Shown here in pieces: positions 35,765 to 44,523 of a stretch of DNA of 53,394 nucleotides; position 1 is the first letter of the stretch; each line of letters opens with the position of its first letter. The stretch comes from Candidatus Eiseniibacteriota bacterium. Its GTDB lineage: Bacteria > Joyebacterota > Joyebacteria > Joyebacterales > Joyebacteraceae. Made by a program: the position numbers and the translations under genes. The DNA lies in NCBI GenBank assembly GCA_030609365.1, contig JAUWCJ010000005.1, positions 1 to 53,394 of the forward strand, given 5' to 3'. Below the pieces are notes generated by a model. It was not told the DNA's origin. It worked only from the letters and a program-made list of their open reading frames with translations, and made no database searches.

Positions 35765-35831
35765 GGGGCCCTTACCCCGGCGCTCAGACACGCGGCGCGC
35801 AGCACCCGAACTCGCGGCGGGGTAAGGCCCC
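35765..35831. repeat. Long inverted repeat between hypD and hypE
   Basis: GGGGCCCTTACCCCG (35765-35779) pairs with CGGGGTAAGGCCCC (35818-35831) with one bulged base; the 38-nt loop is GC-rich. It lies behind the hypD stop in the direction of transcription and resembles in layout the repeat at 17785-17873, though the arm sequences differ. No U-tract follows. Confidence 0.65.
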
Positions 35832-35845
35832 TGCCCCGCCAGACG

Positions 35846-36961
35846 TCATGAGCCGCAACTGTCGTTACGATCGTACTTGTAGAACGCCGCGCATGAGCCC
35901 TCGGTCGAGACCATGCAGGGACCGACGGGATCGCGGGGCGTGCACCGTCCCGCGAAGAGCGGGCAGTCGGTCGGCAGTTTCAGGCCCAGCATTATCTCGC
36001 CGCAGATGCACCCGGTCGGACCGGCCGGCGGAGGGACGTTGACGGCAAGCCTCTGCCGCGTGTCGAACGACCTGTAGCGCTCGCTGAACCCGTAGCCGCT
36101 TCCCGGGATCATCCCTATCTCTCTCCACTCCGCGTCGCACTCCTCGAACACATCGGCCAGGAGCGCCTGCGCCGCGGTGTTCCCCTCGGGCGTGACGGCC
36201 CGCGAATACTGGTTCTCGACGCGAGCATGCGCGCCTTCGTCCTTGATGGCCCTGACCTGCTCGAGCAGCATCACGAGCCCTCCGAGAATGTCCAGGGGTT
36301 CGAAGCCGATGACGACGCACGGCATGTTGCGGTCGCGCGCCACCGGCTCGTACGCGTCGGCGCCGATGATGGCACTCACGTGCCCCGGGCAGATGAACCC
36401 GTCGAGCGCGCGGCCCGGCAGGGCCGCCAGCATGTCCAGCGCCGCAGGGACAGTCTTGAAGAACGGCAAGACCGAGAAGTTCGTTATCCCGCGCTTGTCG
36501 GCCGCGACAACTGACGCGGCTATGGTCGGCGATGTCGTCTCGAAGCCGACGCCCAGGAACACGACCTCGCTGGCGGGCTCGGACTCCGCGATCCCCAGAG
36601 CCTCGAGCGGGCTGTACAGGATACGCACGTCCGCGCCCTCGGCCCGCTCGGCCTCAAGGGACGATCCGGACCCCGGCACCCTCATCATGTCACCGAACGT
36701 CGTCACGATGACGCCCGGTGTCCTGGCCACGGCTATCGCCCTGTCTATCTCAACGAGGGGCGTGACGCAGACCGGACATCCCGGTCCCGACAGGAGCCTG
36801 AGGTCAGGGGGCAGCATCGAGCGCAGCCCGAAACGCGAGATGGCGACGGTGTGCGTCCCGCACACTTCCATCAGCGCGACCGGCTCCGTCACAAGAGCCT
36901 CTATCCGCTCGACGAGAGCGTGAGCCGCAGCCTCGGAACTCAGGGTTTCCCGGTCGATCAT
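35846..36961 (-). CDS. hypD: Hydrogenase maturation iron-sulfur protein HypD
   Basis: 371 aa. Conserved features: VCGTHTVAISRFGLR, LLSGPGCPVCVTP, FGDMMRVPGS, GVGFETTSPT, FICPGHVSAIIG, and a C-terminal [4Fe-4S] cysteine set (CICGEIMLG, CPLF, CTPRDPVGPCMVSTEGSCAA, split over residues ~320-360). With HypC it assembles the Fe(CN)2CO unit. Its ATG overlaps the hypC stop as ATGA. Confidence 0.96.
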   Translation of the reverse strand: MIDRETLSSEAAAHALVERIEALVTEPVALMEVCGTHTVAISRFGLRSMLPPDLRLLSGPGCPVCVTPLVEIDRAIAVARTPGVIVTTFGDMMRVPGSGSSLEAERAEGADVRILYSPLEALGIAESEPASEVVFLGVGFETTSPTIAASVVAADKRGITNFSVLPFFKTVPAALDMLAALPGRALDGFICPGHVSAIIGADAYEPVARDRNMPCVVIGFEPLDILGGLVMLLEQVRAIKDEGAHARVENQYSRAVTPEGNTAAQALLADVFEECDAEWREIGMIPGSGYGFSERYRSFDTRQRLAVNVPPPAGPTGCICGEIMLGLKLPTDCPLFAGRCTPRDPVGPCMVSTEGSCAAFYKYDRNDSCGS

Positions 36962-37203
36962 CCGGTTCCTCGCTTGGCCTCATCGTCGAGCGACTCGGCC
37001 AGCTCACGGAAGAGGCTCAACGTTTCTTCGGCCTCCGCCTCGTTCAGAACCTGTATGGCGAAGCCGGCGTGCACCAGCACGTAGTTGTCCACGACCGCCT
37101 CCGGAACGAGTACGACGTTGGCCTCACGCGTTATCCCGCCGAAATCGACGCGCGCGGTGTCGCCATCGATCTCTAGTACTTTCCCTGGAACTGCCAGACA
37201 CAT
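36958..37203 (-). CDS. hypC: Hydrogenase maturation chaperone HypC
   Basis: 81 aa. Begins MCLAVPGKVLEIDG, with the essential Cys2, and contains the OB-like core ARVDFGGITREANVVLV and YVLVHAGFAIQVL. It binds iron with HypD and delivers it to the hydrogenase precursor. It lies 16 nt behind hypF. Confidence 0.95.
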   Translation of the reverse strand: MCLAVPGKVLEIDGDTARVDFGGITREANVVLVPEAVVDNYVLVHAGFAIQVLNEAEAEETLSLFRELAESLDDEAKRGTG

Positions 37204-37219
37204 GTCGATTCACCTTCCG

Positions 37220-39610
37220 CTACAGCATCCCCGCACGTACCCGCTCGCTCGCGACGATTGCCTGACCCAGCGACACGCCGCCGTCGTTCGTGGGCACTTC
37301 CCTATTGACGAGCACGGTGAGTCCGTCGCTCGCCAGGACTTCACTCAGACGTCTGAGCAGATACCTGTTCTGAAACACGCCGCCCGAGAGAGCGACGGTG
37401 CCGATACCTCGCGCGGCGGCCATTCTTCCGCCCACCTCGCGGCAGAACGCCACCACGGTCTCATGGAACTGAGATGCCGAGCGGGCCCGAGGGTCGCCCC
37501 TCATAGCCGACTCAGCCAGTGCGCGAACCGTACGAGACGGGTCGACAATCAGCGTCTCATCTTCCTCGACGATGTCGTACGGGTATGCGCCCGCGTCCCT
37601 CGCGTGATTCGCGCTAACCAGCAGCGACTCCAACTCTATCGCGGCCTGAGCCTCGTAGGTGATCTCGTGACAGACCCCGAGAATCGCGGAGGCGGCGTCG
37701 AAGAGACGACCCGCGCTCGATGTGTCTATGGAGTTTACGCCCTTTTCGATCTGCTGCACAACGAGATCCATCTCGTCCGCCGGGACATCGCCAAACATGC
37801 GGGTCGCTTTGTCCCGCAGATCCCTCACTCCCGCCGCATGGAGGTGCGAGAGCGCCACACGATAAGGGTGCCGGATGGCGGCGTCGCCGCCCGGAAGAGG
37901 GATGTACCTAATGTGACCCACTCGCTCAAAGCCTGTCAGGTCCGCGACGAGGAACTCGCCACCCCATATCCTGCCATCGGTACCGTAGCCCGTGCCGTCG
38001 AGCGCCAGTCCGATGACCGGGTCTGTCACCCGGTTCTCGACCATCACCGACGCGATGTGCGCGTGATGATGCTGAACTCCCACGAGCTGGATGCTTCGTC
38101 GATCAGCGGCGAAGTCCCGCGCGAACCTCGTGGCCAGGTAATCGGGATGAAGATCGTGTGCGACAACGGACGGCTCGAAGCGGAACCACTCCATGAACTT
38201 CCCGACCATTTCCTCGTAGAGATCCAGCGTCGCCTGGTTCTCCATGTCGCCGATGTGCGGGCTGACGAAGGCGCGTCCGTCCTTCAGTAGAGTGAAGGTG
38301 TTCTTGAGCTCGGTCCCGCAGGCGAGCACGTCCGCCGTGTCCGTGCCGAGGTTGATCGGATACGGCGCGTAGCCGCGCGACCGCCGCGACATCATCGCGC
38401 GTCCGGCCTCGACGAAAACGACCGAGTCGTCGTTCCGGTTCACTATCTCGCGGTTGTGCGTAAGGAACGTCCGCGTGATTCCCGGCAGGCGCTCCGTTGC
38501 GGCCGCAAGCGTCTCGACTATCGGCTCTCCCGACCGGTTCGCGCTCGTCATAACAAGCACGTCGAGGCCCTCTTCGAAGAGCAGATGGTGAAGCGGTGCG
38601 TACGGCAGCATGATCCCAAGGTACGCGTTGGCCGGAGCGACGAGTCCTGAGATGCGCGCGGCTTCACCTGTGACGTTCCCGGTGCCGCCCTCACGCTTCC
38701 TCAGAAGAACGACCGGGCTCCAGGGGCTGGCCAGCAACTTCTCCTCATCCGGGTCCACGTGCGCCAGCTCCCGCGCGACTGCCAGCGAACAGCACATCAC
38801 CGCGAACGGTTTCGCCGGCCGGTTCTTCTTCTCGCGCAGCGCCCGGACGGTCGCGTCCAGGGTGGCGTCCGCCACGATGTGGAAGCCGCCCAAGCCCCTG
38901 ACGCCGACGATGGCGCCGTGCCTCAGAAGCCAGCGTGCGGCCGCCGCGGGGTCGGACTCCGCGAGCGCCGCGACCTCATCCGGCATCCTGACGTAGCTCC
39001 GACCGAGGACCGTCTCCGCGAGGTCCTCGCCGAGCCTGCCCGGCGTGACCAGCTCGAGCGTGGGACCGCAGTCAGGACACGCGTTCGGCTGCGCGTGGAA
39101 GCGGCGGTCAAGCGGATCGTCGTACTCCGCCTGGCAGCGCTCGCACATGCGGAAGACGCGCATCGACGTCGCGGGCCTGTCGTAGGGTATCCCCTCTATG
39201 ATAGAGAAGCGCGGCCCGCAGTTCGTGCAGTTAGTAAACGGATAGCGATACCTGCGGTCGGAAGGGTCTAAGAACTCCGCGAGGCAGTCCGGACAGATCG
39301 CGACGTCCGGACAGATGAGGGTGCTCTCGCTCGGGTCGTGCTCGCTCGTGCGTATCTCGAAGCCGGCGGTTGACGTGGCCTCCGCCTCCTCCGACTCGAT
39401 GGATTCTATTCTTGCCAAGACCGGCGCCTCATCTGCGAGCGCACGCTCGAAAGCATCGACCGCCCCATCCGACCCGTCGACCTCGATGACGACGCCCCTG
39501 CTGGAATTGGCCACCCACCCATTGAGGGCGTGCCGATGCGCAAGCCGGTACACGAACGGCCTGAAACCGACGCCCTGCACAACTCCTCTGACAATCAGCC
39601 GCCTGCCCAT
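37220..39610 (-). CDS. hypF: Carbamoyltransferase HypF
   Basis: 796 aa from the ATG at 39610 (GGAGG 4 nt upstream; an upstream extension is rejected). Order: acylphosphatase domain (~1-90, VRGVVQGVGFRPFVYRLA), two zinc fingers (CPDC...CTNCGPRF; CERC...CPDCGP, ~105-185), YrdC-like domain (~195-390, KNRPAKPFAVMC) and Kae1-like C-terminal domain (~400-796, VGVQHHHAHIASVM, LALDGTGYG, LSGGVFQN). It makes carbamoyl-adenylate and transfers the carbamoyl group to the HypE cysteine. It is the first gene of the hyp row; the promoter is at 39714-39742. Confidence 0.96.
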   Translation of the reverse strand: MGRRLIVRGVVQGVGFRPFVYRLAHRHALNGWVANSSRGVVIEVDGSDGAVDAFERALADEAPVLARIESIESEEAEATSTAGFEIRTSEHDPSESTLICPDVAICPDCLAEFLDPSDRRYRYPFTNCTNCGPRFSIIEGIPYDRPATSMRVFRMCERCQAEYDDPLDRRFHAQPNACPDCGPTLELVTPGRLGEDLAETVLGRSYVRMPDEVAALAESDPAAAARWLLRHGAIVGVRGLGGFHIVADATLDATVRALREKKNRPAKPFAVMCCSLAVARELAHVDPDEEKLLASPWSPVVLLRKREGGTGNVTGEAARISGLVAPANAYLGIMLPYAPLHHLLFEEGLDVLVMTSANRSGEPIVETLAAATERLPGITRTFLTHNREIVNRNDDSVVFVEAGRAMMSRRSRGYAPYPINLGTDTADVLACGTELKNTFTLLKDGRAFVSPHIGDMENQATLDLYEEMVGKFMEWFRFEPSVVAHDLHPDYLATRFARDFAADRRSIQLVGVQHHHAHIASVMVENRVTDPVIGLALDGTGYGTDGRIWGGEFLVADLTGFERVGHIRYIPLPGGDAAIRHPYRVALSHLHAAGVRDLRDKATRMFGDVPADEMDLVVQQIEKGVNSIDTSSAGRLFDAASAILGVCHEITYEAQAAIELESLLVSANHARDAGAYPYDIVEEDETLIVDPSRTVRALAESAMRGDPRARSASQFHETVVAFCREVGGRMAAARGIGTVALSGGVFQNRYLLRRLSEVLASDGLTVLVNREVPTNDGGVSLGQAIVASERVRAGML

Positions 39611-39713
39611 CCAGCCTCCAGGGCGCCTACCTCTCGCGAGCAGCAACCTGCATGCGCGGGAACTCGCGGGACCAAGCACCCCTCAGGGGAACGGAAGAAC
39701 CGCAAAATTACTT

Positions 39714-39742
39714 ATTGTACGCGCCCGCGGGCGCGTTCGCAA
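39714..39742 (-). promoter_or_regulatory. hyp operon promoter with a 16-bp palindrome in its spacer
   Basis: Minus strand: TTGCGA at 39742-39737, a 17-bp spacer, TACAAT at 39719-39714. Positions 39720-39735 of the spacer are CGCGCCCGCGGGCGCG, a perfect palindrome. This position is typical for a repressor operator or a spacer-binding activator site. Further small inverted repeats flank it (39741-39754, AAGGAtgtgTCCTT; 39679-39689, CCCCtcaGGGG). Confidence 0.6.
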
Positions 39743-39880
39743 GGATGTGTCCTTACGGACCCCGTGGGGCACGAATTCGCCGTGCGTGGCGGGAGTAGCT
39801 TGATGCTGTCGGGTACAGGATTTCGAGGGATGGCATTGCGAGGAGCACCGTCGGCGCGGAGAACGGGCAGACGGCAATGT

Positions 39881-39901
39881 GCGGCCCTGCGGGGGAGCCG
39901 C
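39881..39901 (-). terminator. Hairpin after the beta-barrel gene
   Basis: GCGGC...GCCGC with an 11-nt loop lies 5 nt past the stop codon at 39906 on the minus strand. No U-tract follows, so efficient intrinsic termination is doubtful. Confidence 0.35.
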
Positions 39902-39905
39902 CGCT

Positions 39906-41195
39906 CTAGTAGTACAAGCTGATCTGCACGAGGCCGCTCGTCGGGGTCCCGCCGTATTCGCTCAAGATCATCAAGTCCTCAGGAGGCGCACCGTACGAGA
40001 CGTAGCCGCTGGCCGTGAGGGTCACGTTGTCGGAGAAGACCCACACGACGGACGGGACGACGACCCCGGACCCGTCGACCGGGCTCACCAGCCAGGTCGC
40101 GGACAGCGGCACGACACCCGCGAACCCGTAGGATACCTGGACGGCACAGGCGTGGCGTCCGAGCACCTGACTGTCCCCTCGTTCGTATCGCTCGAGGAAG
40201 GCCGAGTCATAGAAGTAGTCGGACACTTCCTCGATATCAGGGAACCCGAACCCGGAGTAGTGGTACTCGGCTACGAGCATGAGCCCGCCGGCGAGATCGA
40301 ACGTGCGCGAGCCCCCGACGACCGTCTTGACCGCCACGTCGTCGCTGCCGAAGGAGCCCCCCGCGGGCAGAGGCTCGGGAGACAGGAAGACGGCGGCCTC
40401 TCCGTGGAACTCCGCGTCGAGCAGCGAAAACGACAACGAGGCGCCGTAGAATCCGTCCTCGCACCGCGAGCCCGCGAAGAGCTCGCCATCCACGTCCCCG
40501 ACGTAGCCGTGTACGCGCCCGACGAAGGCCGACTCTTCCATCGACTCGCCGAAGGCCGCCACGGCGTCCACGGATATCAGGTCGGTCACGGGCACTCTAA
40601 GGCGGACCGCGTCGATCCCCCTCCGCCATTCCCTGTCACTCTCAAGAGGAGAGAACGGCGCAAATATGTCGACGGCCCCGAACACCAATCCCCTGCCCCA
40701 GCCCACGGCCTGCCTGCCGACCGTCACCTCGGCCCGCGAGAGCGAGAGTGAGGCCGCCGCTCTGTCCAGCTCGTGGCGATATGAGAACGTCGAGCCCACT
40801 TCGACCAGCGAATCGTCCAGCTGTCGAACGCGGTAGGGAGCGGGAAACTGGGCAGGGAGCACACCCAGATCTCCGGCCACACCGGCCCCCTCCGACACGG
40901 TCCTCGCTCTCTGCTCGTAGGCGGCCTGCGCTACGAGCCACGTGGTCAGCCTTGCATCCGCAACGGCGCGGAACCGCCACAGCGAAGTGGCGCTCCATTC
41001 CTCTGGGAAGAAGATCGTGTTGTCGGACGCATGCGACAGGGCCGACGTCCACTTGAGCGATGTGTTGAGAGACACGGAACGCTCCCCGGATGTGTCGGAC
41101 CAGAACTCGGCCGCGTCCGTGGGGAGCGCACACGTGAGCAGACACATGCAGACGAGGAAGACCGCCGGCACGCACCGCACCTTCTCACCTCGCAT
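39906..41195 (-). CDS. Outer-membrane beta-barrel protein of the ABC envelope operon
   Basis: 429 aa from an ATG at 41195, giving signal peptide MRGEKVRCVPAVFLVCMCLL ending near TDAAEF. The rest alternates polar and hydrophobic residues in short strands (RHELDRAAASLSLSRAEVTV, NVTLTASGYVSYG) and ends with Tyr (LVQISLYY), as outer-membrane barrels usually do. It contains RQAVGWGRGLVFGAVDIFAP, a pattern common to DUF1302/alginate-export-like barrels. It follows the ATPase gene by 24 nt and is the last gene of the operon, so it probably supplies the outer-membrane step or receives the cargo. The start could also be a GTG at 41219; neither has an excellent ribosome site. Confidence 0.72.
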   Translation of the reverse strand: MRGEKVRCVPAVFLVCMCLLTCALPTDAAEFWSDTSGERSVSLNTSLKWTSALSHASDNTIFFPEEWSATSLWRFRAVADARLTTWLVAQAAYEQRARTVSEGAGVAGDLGVLPAQFPAPYRVRQLDDSLVEVGSTFSYRHELDRAAASLSLSRAEVTVGRQAVGWGRGLVFGAVDIFAPFSPLESDREWRRGIDAVRLRVPVTDLISVDAVAAFGESMEESAFVGRVHGYVGDVDGELFAGSRCEDGFYGASLSFSLLDAEFHGEAAVFLSPEPLPAGGSFGSDDVAVKTVVGGSRTFDLAGGLMLVAEYHYSGFGFPDIEEVSDYFYDSAFLERYERGDSQVLGRHACAVQVSYGFAGVVPLSATWLVSPVDGSGVVVPSVVWVFSDNVTLTASGYVSYGAPPEDLMILSEYGGTPTSGLVQISLYY

Positions 41196-41219
41196 GTGAT
41201 GCCGCGTCTCGATGCCCAC

Positions 41220-41990
41220 CTAGTTCACCTCCGTCCCATCGCCGGGCGGCTCCGTTCCCTTACGCCGCACCTCCACGCCTTCACCTGGCGCCTCCTCACC
41301 GGAGTTCTTCCTGATGTCGCTGACGATCTTCCCGTCGCGGATCGTTACGACCCTGGACGCGTACGCGACCACCAGCGGATCGTGCGTGGAGAATACGAAC
41401 GTCATGTCGTGCTCGTCTCTCAACTGCCTCATCATCTTAAGGAGCGATTCGCCGTTCTCGCTGTCGAGGTTCGCGGTGGGCTCGTCGGCCAGAACCAGAC
41501 GGGGCTTCGCCGCTACCGCCCTCGCGACCGCGACTCTCTGCTGCTGTCCGCCCGACATCTCGTTCGGCCTCCTGTCGGCAAGCTCGCCCAAGCCAAGGTC
41601 CTCGAGCACGGACATTGCCGTGGCGCGCCGCCCGCCGTCCTCACCCCGGAGCTCCAGCACAAACTCGACGTTCTCGAGCGCCGTGAGCACCGGGACCAGG
41701 TTGTACGCCTGAAACACGAACCCGAGCGACCGAAGTCGCAACTCCGCGCGTTCCCTGCGGCTCATGCCCGAAAGGTCCTGCCCGAACACCTCCACCTTCC
41801 CACCCGTCGCCGTGTCGAGCGCACCTATCAGATTCAGGAGCGTCGTCTTGCCGCTGCCGCTCGGACCCACTATCGCCAAGAAGTCTCCCTTGTGGATATC
41901 GAGATCGAGCCCTCGCAGAGCGTTGACGGTGATCTTCCCAACATGGAAGTCTTTCGTCACTGCACTCGCGCCAACAAGAACGTCTTGCAT
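41220..41990 (-). CDS. LolD/MacB-type ABC transporter ATPase
   Basis: 256 aa. Walker A GPSGSGKTT (residues ~42-50), Q-loop FQAYNLVPVLTALENVEF, signature MSGGQQQRVAVARAV, Walker B LVLADEPTANLDS and H-loop STHDP. The family energises lipoprotein release or mechanotransmission systems with FtsX-like permeases. The ATG directly follows the permease stop (TAGATG). The last ~35 residues are a charged hydrophilic tail. Confidence 0.94.
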   Translation of the reverse strand: MQDVLVGASAVTKDFHVGKITVNALRGLDLDIHKGDFLAIVGPSGSGKTTLLNLIGALDTATGGKVEVFGQDLSGMSRRERAELRLRSLGFVFQAYNLVPVLTALENVEFVLELRGEDGGRRATAMSVLEDLGLGELADRRPNEMSGGQQQRVAVARAVAAKPRLVLADEPTANLDSENGESLLKMMRQLRDEHDMTFVFSTHDPLVVAYASRVVTIRDGKIVSDIRKNSGEEAPGEGVEVRRKGTEPPGDGTEVN

Positions 41991-43232
41991 CTATGCCTCC
42001 CTCAAACTCAGAGCGGACGTGGGGTCGGTCCGCAGCGCGAACACCGCCGGATAGATGGCCGCAATCAGGGTCGAAACGAACGCGATGATGAACGCGTAGG
42101 GCAACACCCAGAGCCCTGGAACCGAGTACATAATCGGGTCGAAGAGCACGCCGGACATCGCGAGGTCCCCTCCCATCATCGTGCTGAAATCGATGCCTTT
42201 CGTGGCGGTCTGGTGCAGGGGAAACCACACAAACAGCAGCCCGACCCCGGCGCCCATGACGGCCATCACCACCGCCTCGAGCAGTATCAAGCGCACCACC
42301 TGAGATGCCTTCATGCCCAGAGCGATCAGCACCGCGAACTCCCGCCTGCGCTCGAGTACCGCGGTCAGCTGCGCGCCCGCGATCCCGAGGATCACGACGA
42401 CCAGGACCGTACCTGCCAGGATGTTCATGAACCCCTTGTCGCTCTTGTAGTCGCCGCCCTGGGCGGGCACCACGACCATCCACGTCAGAACGTCGTCTTC
42501 CGGGGACACCACTGCTCGAAGACGTGAGACGGCGGTGTCCATCCGGAGGGGATCGTCGAGCGTGATGCTGATGTCCCCCGCACCCGCTCGCCCCGTGAGC
42601 CGCTCGACGTCCTCCAGCATCACGTGACATATCGACGCGTCCATGTCGCGACTGCCGGTCTCGATGATGCCGACGATGCGGAGCATCGCGTACTCCATCT
42701 CTCCGCCCTTGCTCACCACCGTCAGAAGAAGGTCGTCATCAAGTTCCACTTCCAGCCTGTCCGTGACAGTCCGGCCCACGACGGCGACGTCTCTGTCACC
42801 GTCTTTCAGGTATCTTCCCTCGACGACCGCCCTCACCAGCCGGCTCGTCTCGGCTTCTGCGACCGGGTCGACTCCGAGCACCTCAACACCCGCCACGCGG
42901 GTCCCGAACCCGAGAAGCGCGGTCGAGCGAGCGTGGGGCGCCGCCGCCTTCACGCCTCGGGTGGCCCTCACCACGGCGAGTTCCGCCTCCCAATCCACAA
43001 GGCGGAGGTCGTTGTCCCGGCTCCGCTCCCACTCCGCCGGCACGACCTTCACGTGACCGAAGCCGGATTCGGCGATCGCGCGCACACGCATCTGCGTACT
43101 GCCTCGCATGAACGCCGTCATGAAGACCGCTATCGCAACTCCGATACCAATACCGACGACGGACAAGAGCGTTCTTCGTACGTTTCTGCCCAGCGTTCGG
43201 ACGGCGAATTTCGCAATGATCGGAGTACTCAT
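41991..43232 (-). CDS. FtsX/MacB-type ABC permease (second)
   Basis: 413 aa from the ATG at 43232, which overlaps the upstream permease stop as ATGA. N-terminal TM (RRTLLSVVGIGIGVAIAVFM), a large periplasmic MacB-like domain (~45-270), then three TM helices of the FtsX domain (MNILAGTVLVVVILGIAGAQ, VVMAVMGAGVGLLFVWFPL, LPYAFIIAFVSTLIAAIYPA) with RRREFAVLIALGMKASQVVRL, the coupling-helix region. It ends LRTDPTSALSLREA as in LolC/E-like proteins. It has the same length as its partner, suggesting a heterodimer. Confidence 0.92.
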   Translation of the reverse strand: MSTPIIAKFAVRTLGRNVRRTLLSVVGIGIGVAIAVFMTAFMRGSTQMRVRAIAESGFGHVKVVPAEWERSRDNDLRLVDWEAELAVVRATRGVKAAAPHARSTALLGFGTRVAGVEVLGVDPVAEAETSRLVRAVVEGRYLKDGDRDVAVVGRTVTDRLEVELDDDLLLTVVSKGGEMEYAMLRIVGIIETGSRDMDASICHVMLEDVERLTGRAGAGDISITLDDPLRMDTAVSRLRAVVSPEDDVLTWMVVVPAQGGDYKSDKGFMNILAGTVLVVVILGIAGAQLTAVLERRREFAVLIALGMKASQVVRLILLEAVVMAVMGAGVGLLFVWFPLHQTATKGIDFSTMMGGDLAMSGVLFDPIMYSVPGLWVLPYAFIIAFVSTLIAAIYPAVFALRTDPTSALSLREA

Positions 43233-44470
43233 AGCCGCATCGCCTCCATGGGCTCCATCCGCGCGATGCGCATGATCGGCCACACAACCGACAGGAGCGC
43301 GGTCAGGAACACCGCGATCATCCCCGCCAGGACGTCGCTCGCGTACAGCCTGGGGTACACGAGCGACGACAGATGAAGGCCCTTGTAGCTCGCCTCGTAC
43401 GAGTCGGACGCGCCACCGAGTGCGGCGTAGTCGAGCCCCGTCTGCTGTGTGATGAGCAGGAGGCCTAAGCCCAATGCCGTCCCGATGACCACTCCAACGA
43501 GGCCCAGAATGACGGCTTCAACGGTTATCATTCTCGCGAGCCTGCTGGGTCCACACCCGAGCGAAAGCAACATCCCGAACTCGTGCTTCCTCTCGAACGT
43601 CGCCATGAGCATCGTGTTGGCAATGCCGGCGGCGGCCGCCACGAATACGATCCCGAGGACCACAAGCAGCATGACGTCTACCATCTCGAACATCCCCACC
43701 ATCTCCGGCACGATCTCACGCCACGTCAGGACCTCCAGGTCAACCAGCGCCGGCACTGCGGAGAGCCGCGCCACGGTCTCGCCCACGGTATCGAGATCCC
43801 GCGTGTGGATCACCATCTCGTGCGCCTGGTCGTACATCGCGAGAAGCTCGCCCGCGTCGTCGAGCGTCATCACTATCCCGAGATTGTTCACTATGTCCAC
43901 CGGAGAGGAAATGACCTGCGTCACCGTGAAGAGCCCGCTGGCGATGGACCCGTCGACGTCCTGCCCGACCAGGGCGAGCTCGGCACCCGGTTCGATGTCG
44001 TACCTGCGTGCGAAACCGCTGCCTGCCAGCACGCGGCCCTCCCCCATGAGCGACGCAGCATCGAGCCCCGGTAGAAGACCGTCGTCGTGCGATTCGGAGG
44101 CGGGGTCGACGCCCACCACGAAGCTCATGAATCCCTCTTCCGTGAGCGCCGTGAGGACGGGAGCGTAGATGCGCGCCGACACATGTTCGACGGAGGGATC
44201 CGCGCGAACCGCATCGAGCGCGGACGTAACATTGTCTATGGTGATATCGATGGAGCGGTCGTCCAGCCACACCGGCGCGTGTACCTGGGCGTGTCCAATC
44301 ATCGGGCCTGTAATGGACCCGTGAAACTCGTCCATGTAGCCATGCATCAGCGCGGCGACGGCCAGGAAGATGAACTGACCGAGCGCGATCGCGGCAAGGG
44401 CAAGGACCGACCTTTTCCTGTTTCGACCCAGGTTCCGCCAAGCGATGCGGAGCGTGCTCGTGCCGGTCAT
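43229..44470 (-). CDS. FtsX/MacB-type ABC permease (first)
   Basis: 413 aa. First TM helix after RIAWRNLGRNRKRSVLALAA, periplasmic domain with YAPVLTALTEEGFMSFVVGV and DIVNNLGIVMTLDDAGELL, then FtsX domain with FERKHEFGMLLSLGCGPSRL and a final TM near VLAGMIAVFLTALLSVVWPI. Ends MRIARMEPMEAMRL. It starts 53 nt behind the LolA-like carrier gene. In LolCDE systems the heterodimer extracts lipoproteins from the inner membrane; here substrate is unknown. Confidence 0.92.
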   Translation of the reverse strand: MTGTSTLRIAWRNLGRNRKRSVLALAAIALGQFIFLAVAALMHGYMDEFHGSITGPMIGHAQVHAPVWLDDRSIDITIDNVTSALDAVRADPSVEHVSARIYAPVLTALTEEGFMSFVVGVDPASESHDDGLLPGLDAASLMGEGRVLAGSGFARRYDIEPGAELALVGQDVDGSIASGLFTVTQVISSPVDIVNNLGIVMTLDDAGELLAMYDQAHEMVIHTRDLDTVGETVARLSAVPALVDLEVLTWREIVPEMVGMFEMVDVMLLVVLGIVFVAAAAGIANTMLMATFERKHEFGMLLSLGCGPSRLARMITVEAVILGLVGVVIGTALGLGLLLITQQTGLDYAALGGASDSYEASYKGLHLSSLVYPRLYASDVLAGMIAVFLTALLSVVWPIMRIARMEPMEAMRL

Positions 44471-44523
44471 GTGGCGATTACCTCTTGGTGTGCGAAATCG
44501 CCCCGGGTGACAACCCAGGGCCC

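Noticed and set aside
34659-38290. Long plus-strand frames opposite hypE, hypC and hypF
   Set aside because: No motifs or ribosome sites; the minus-strand hyp genes are unambiguous.
41031-42527. Plus-strand frame of 498 codons opposite the ABC transporter genes
   Set aside because: His/Arg-rich composition and overlap with a clear ABC ATPase and permease.
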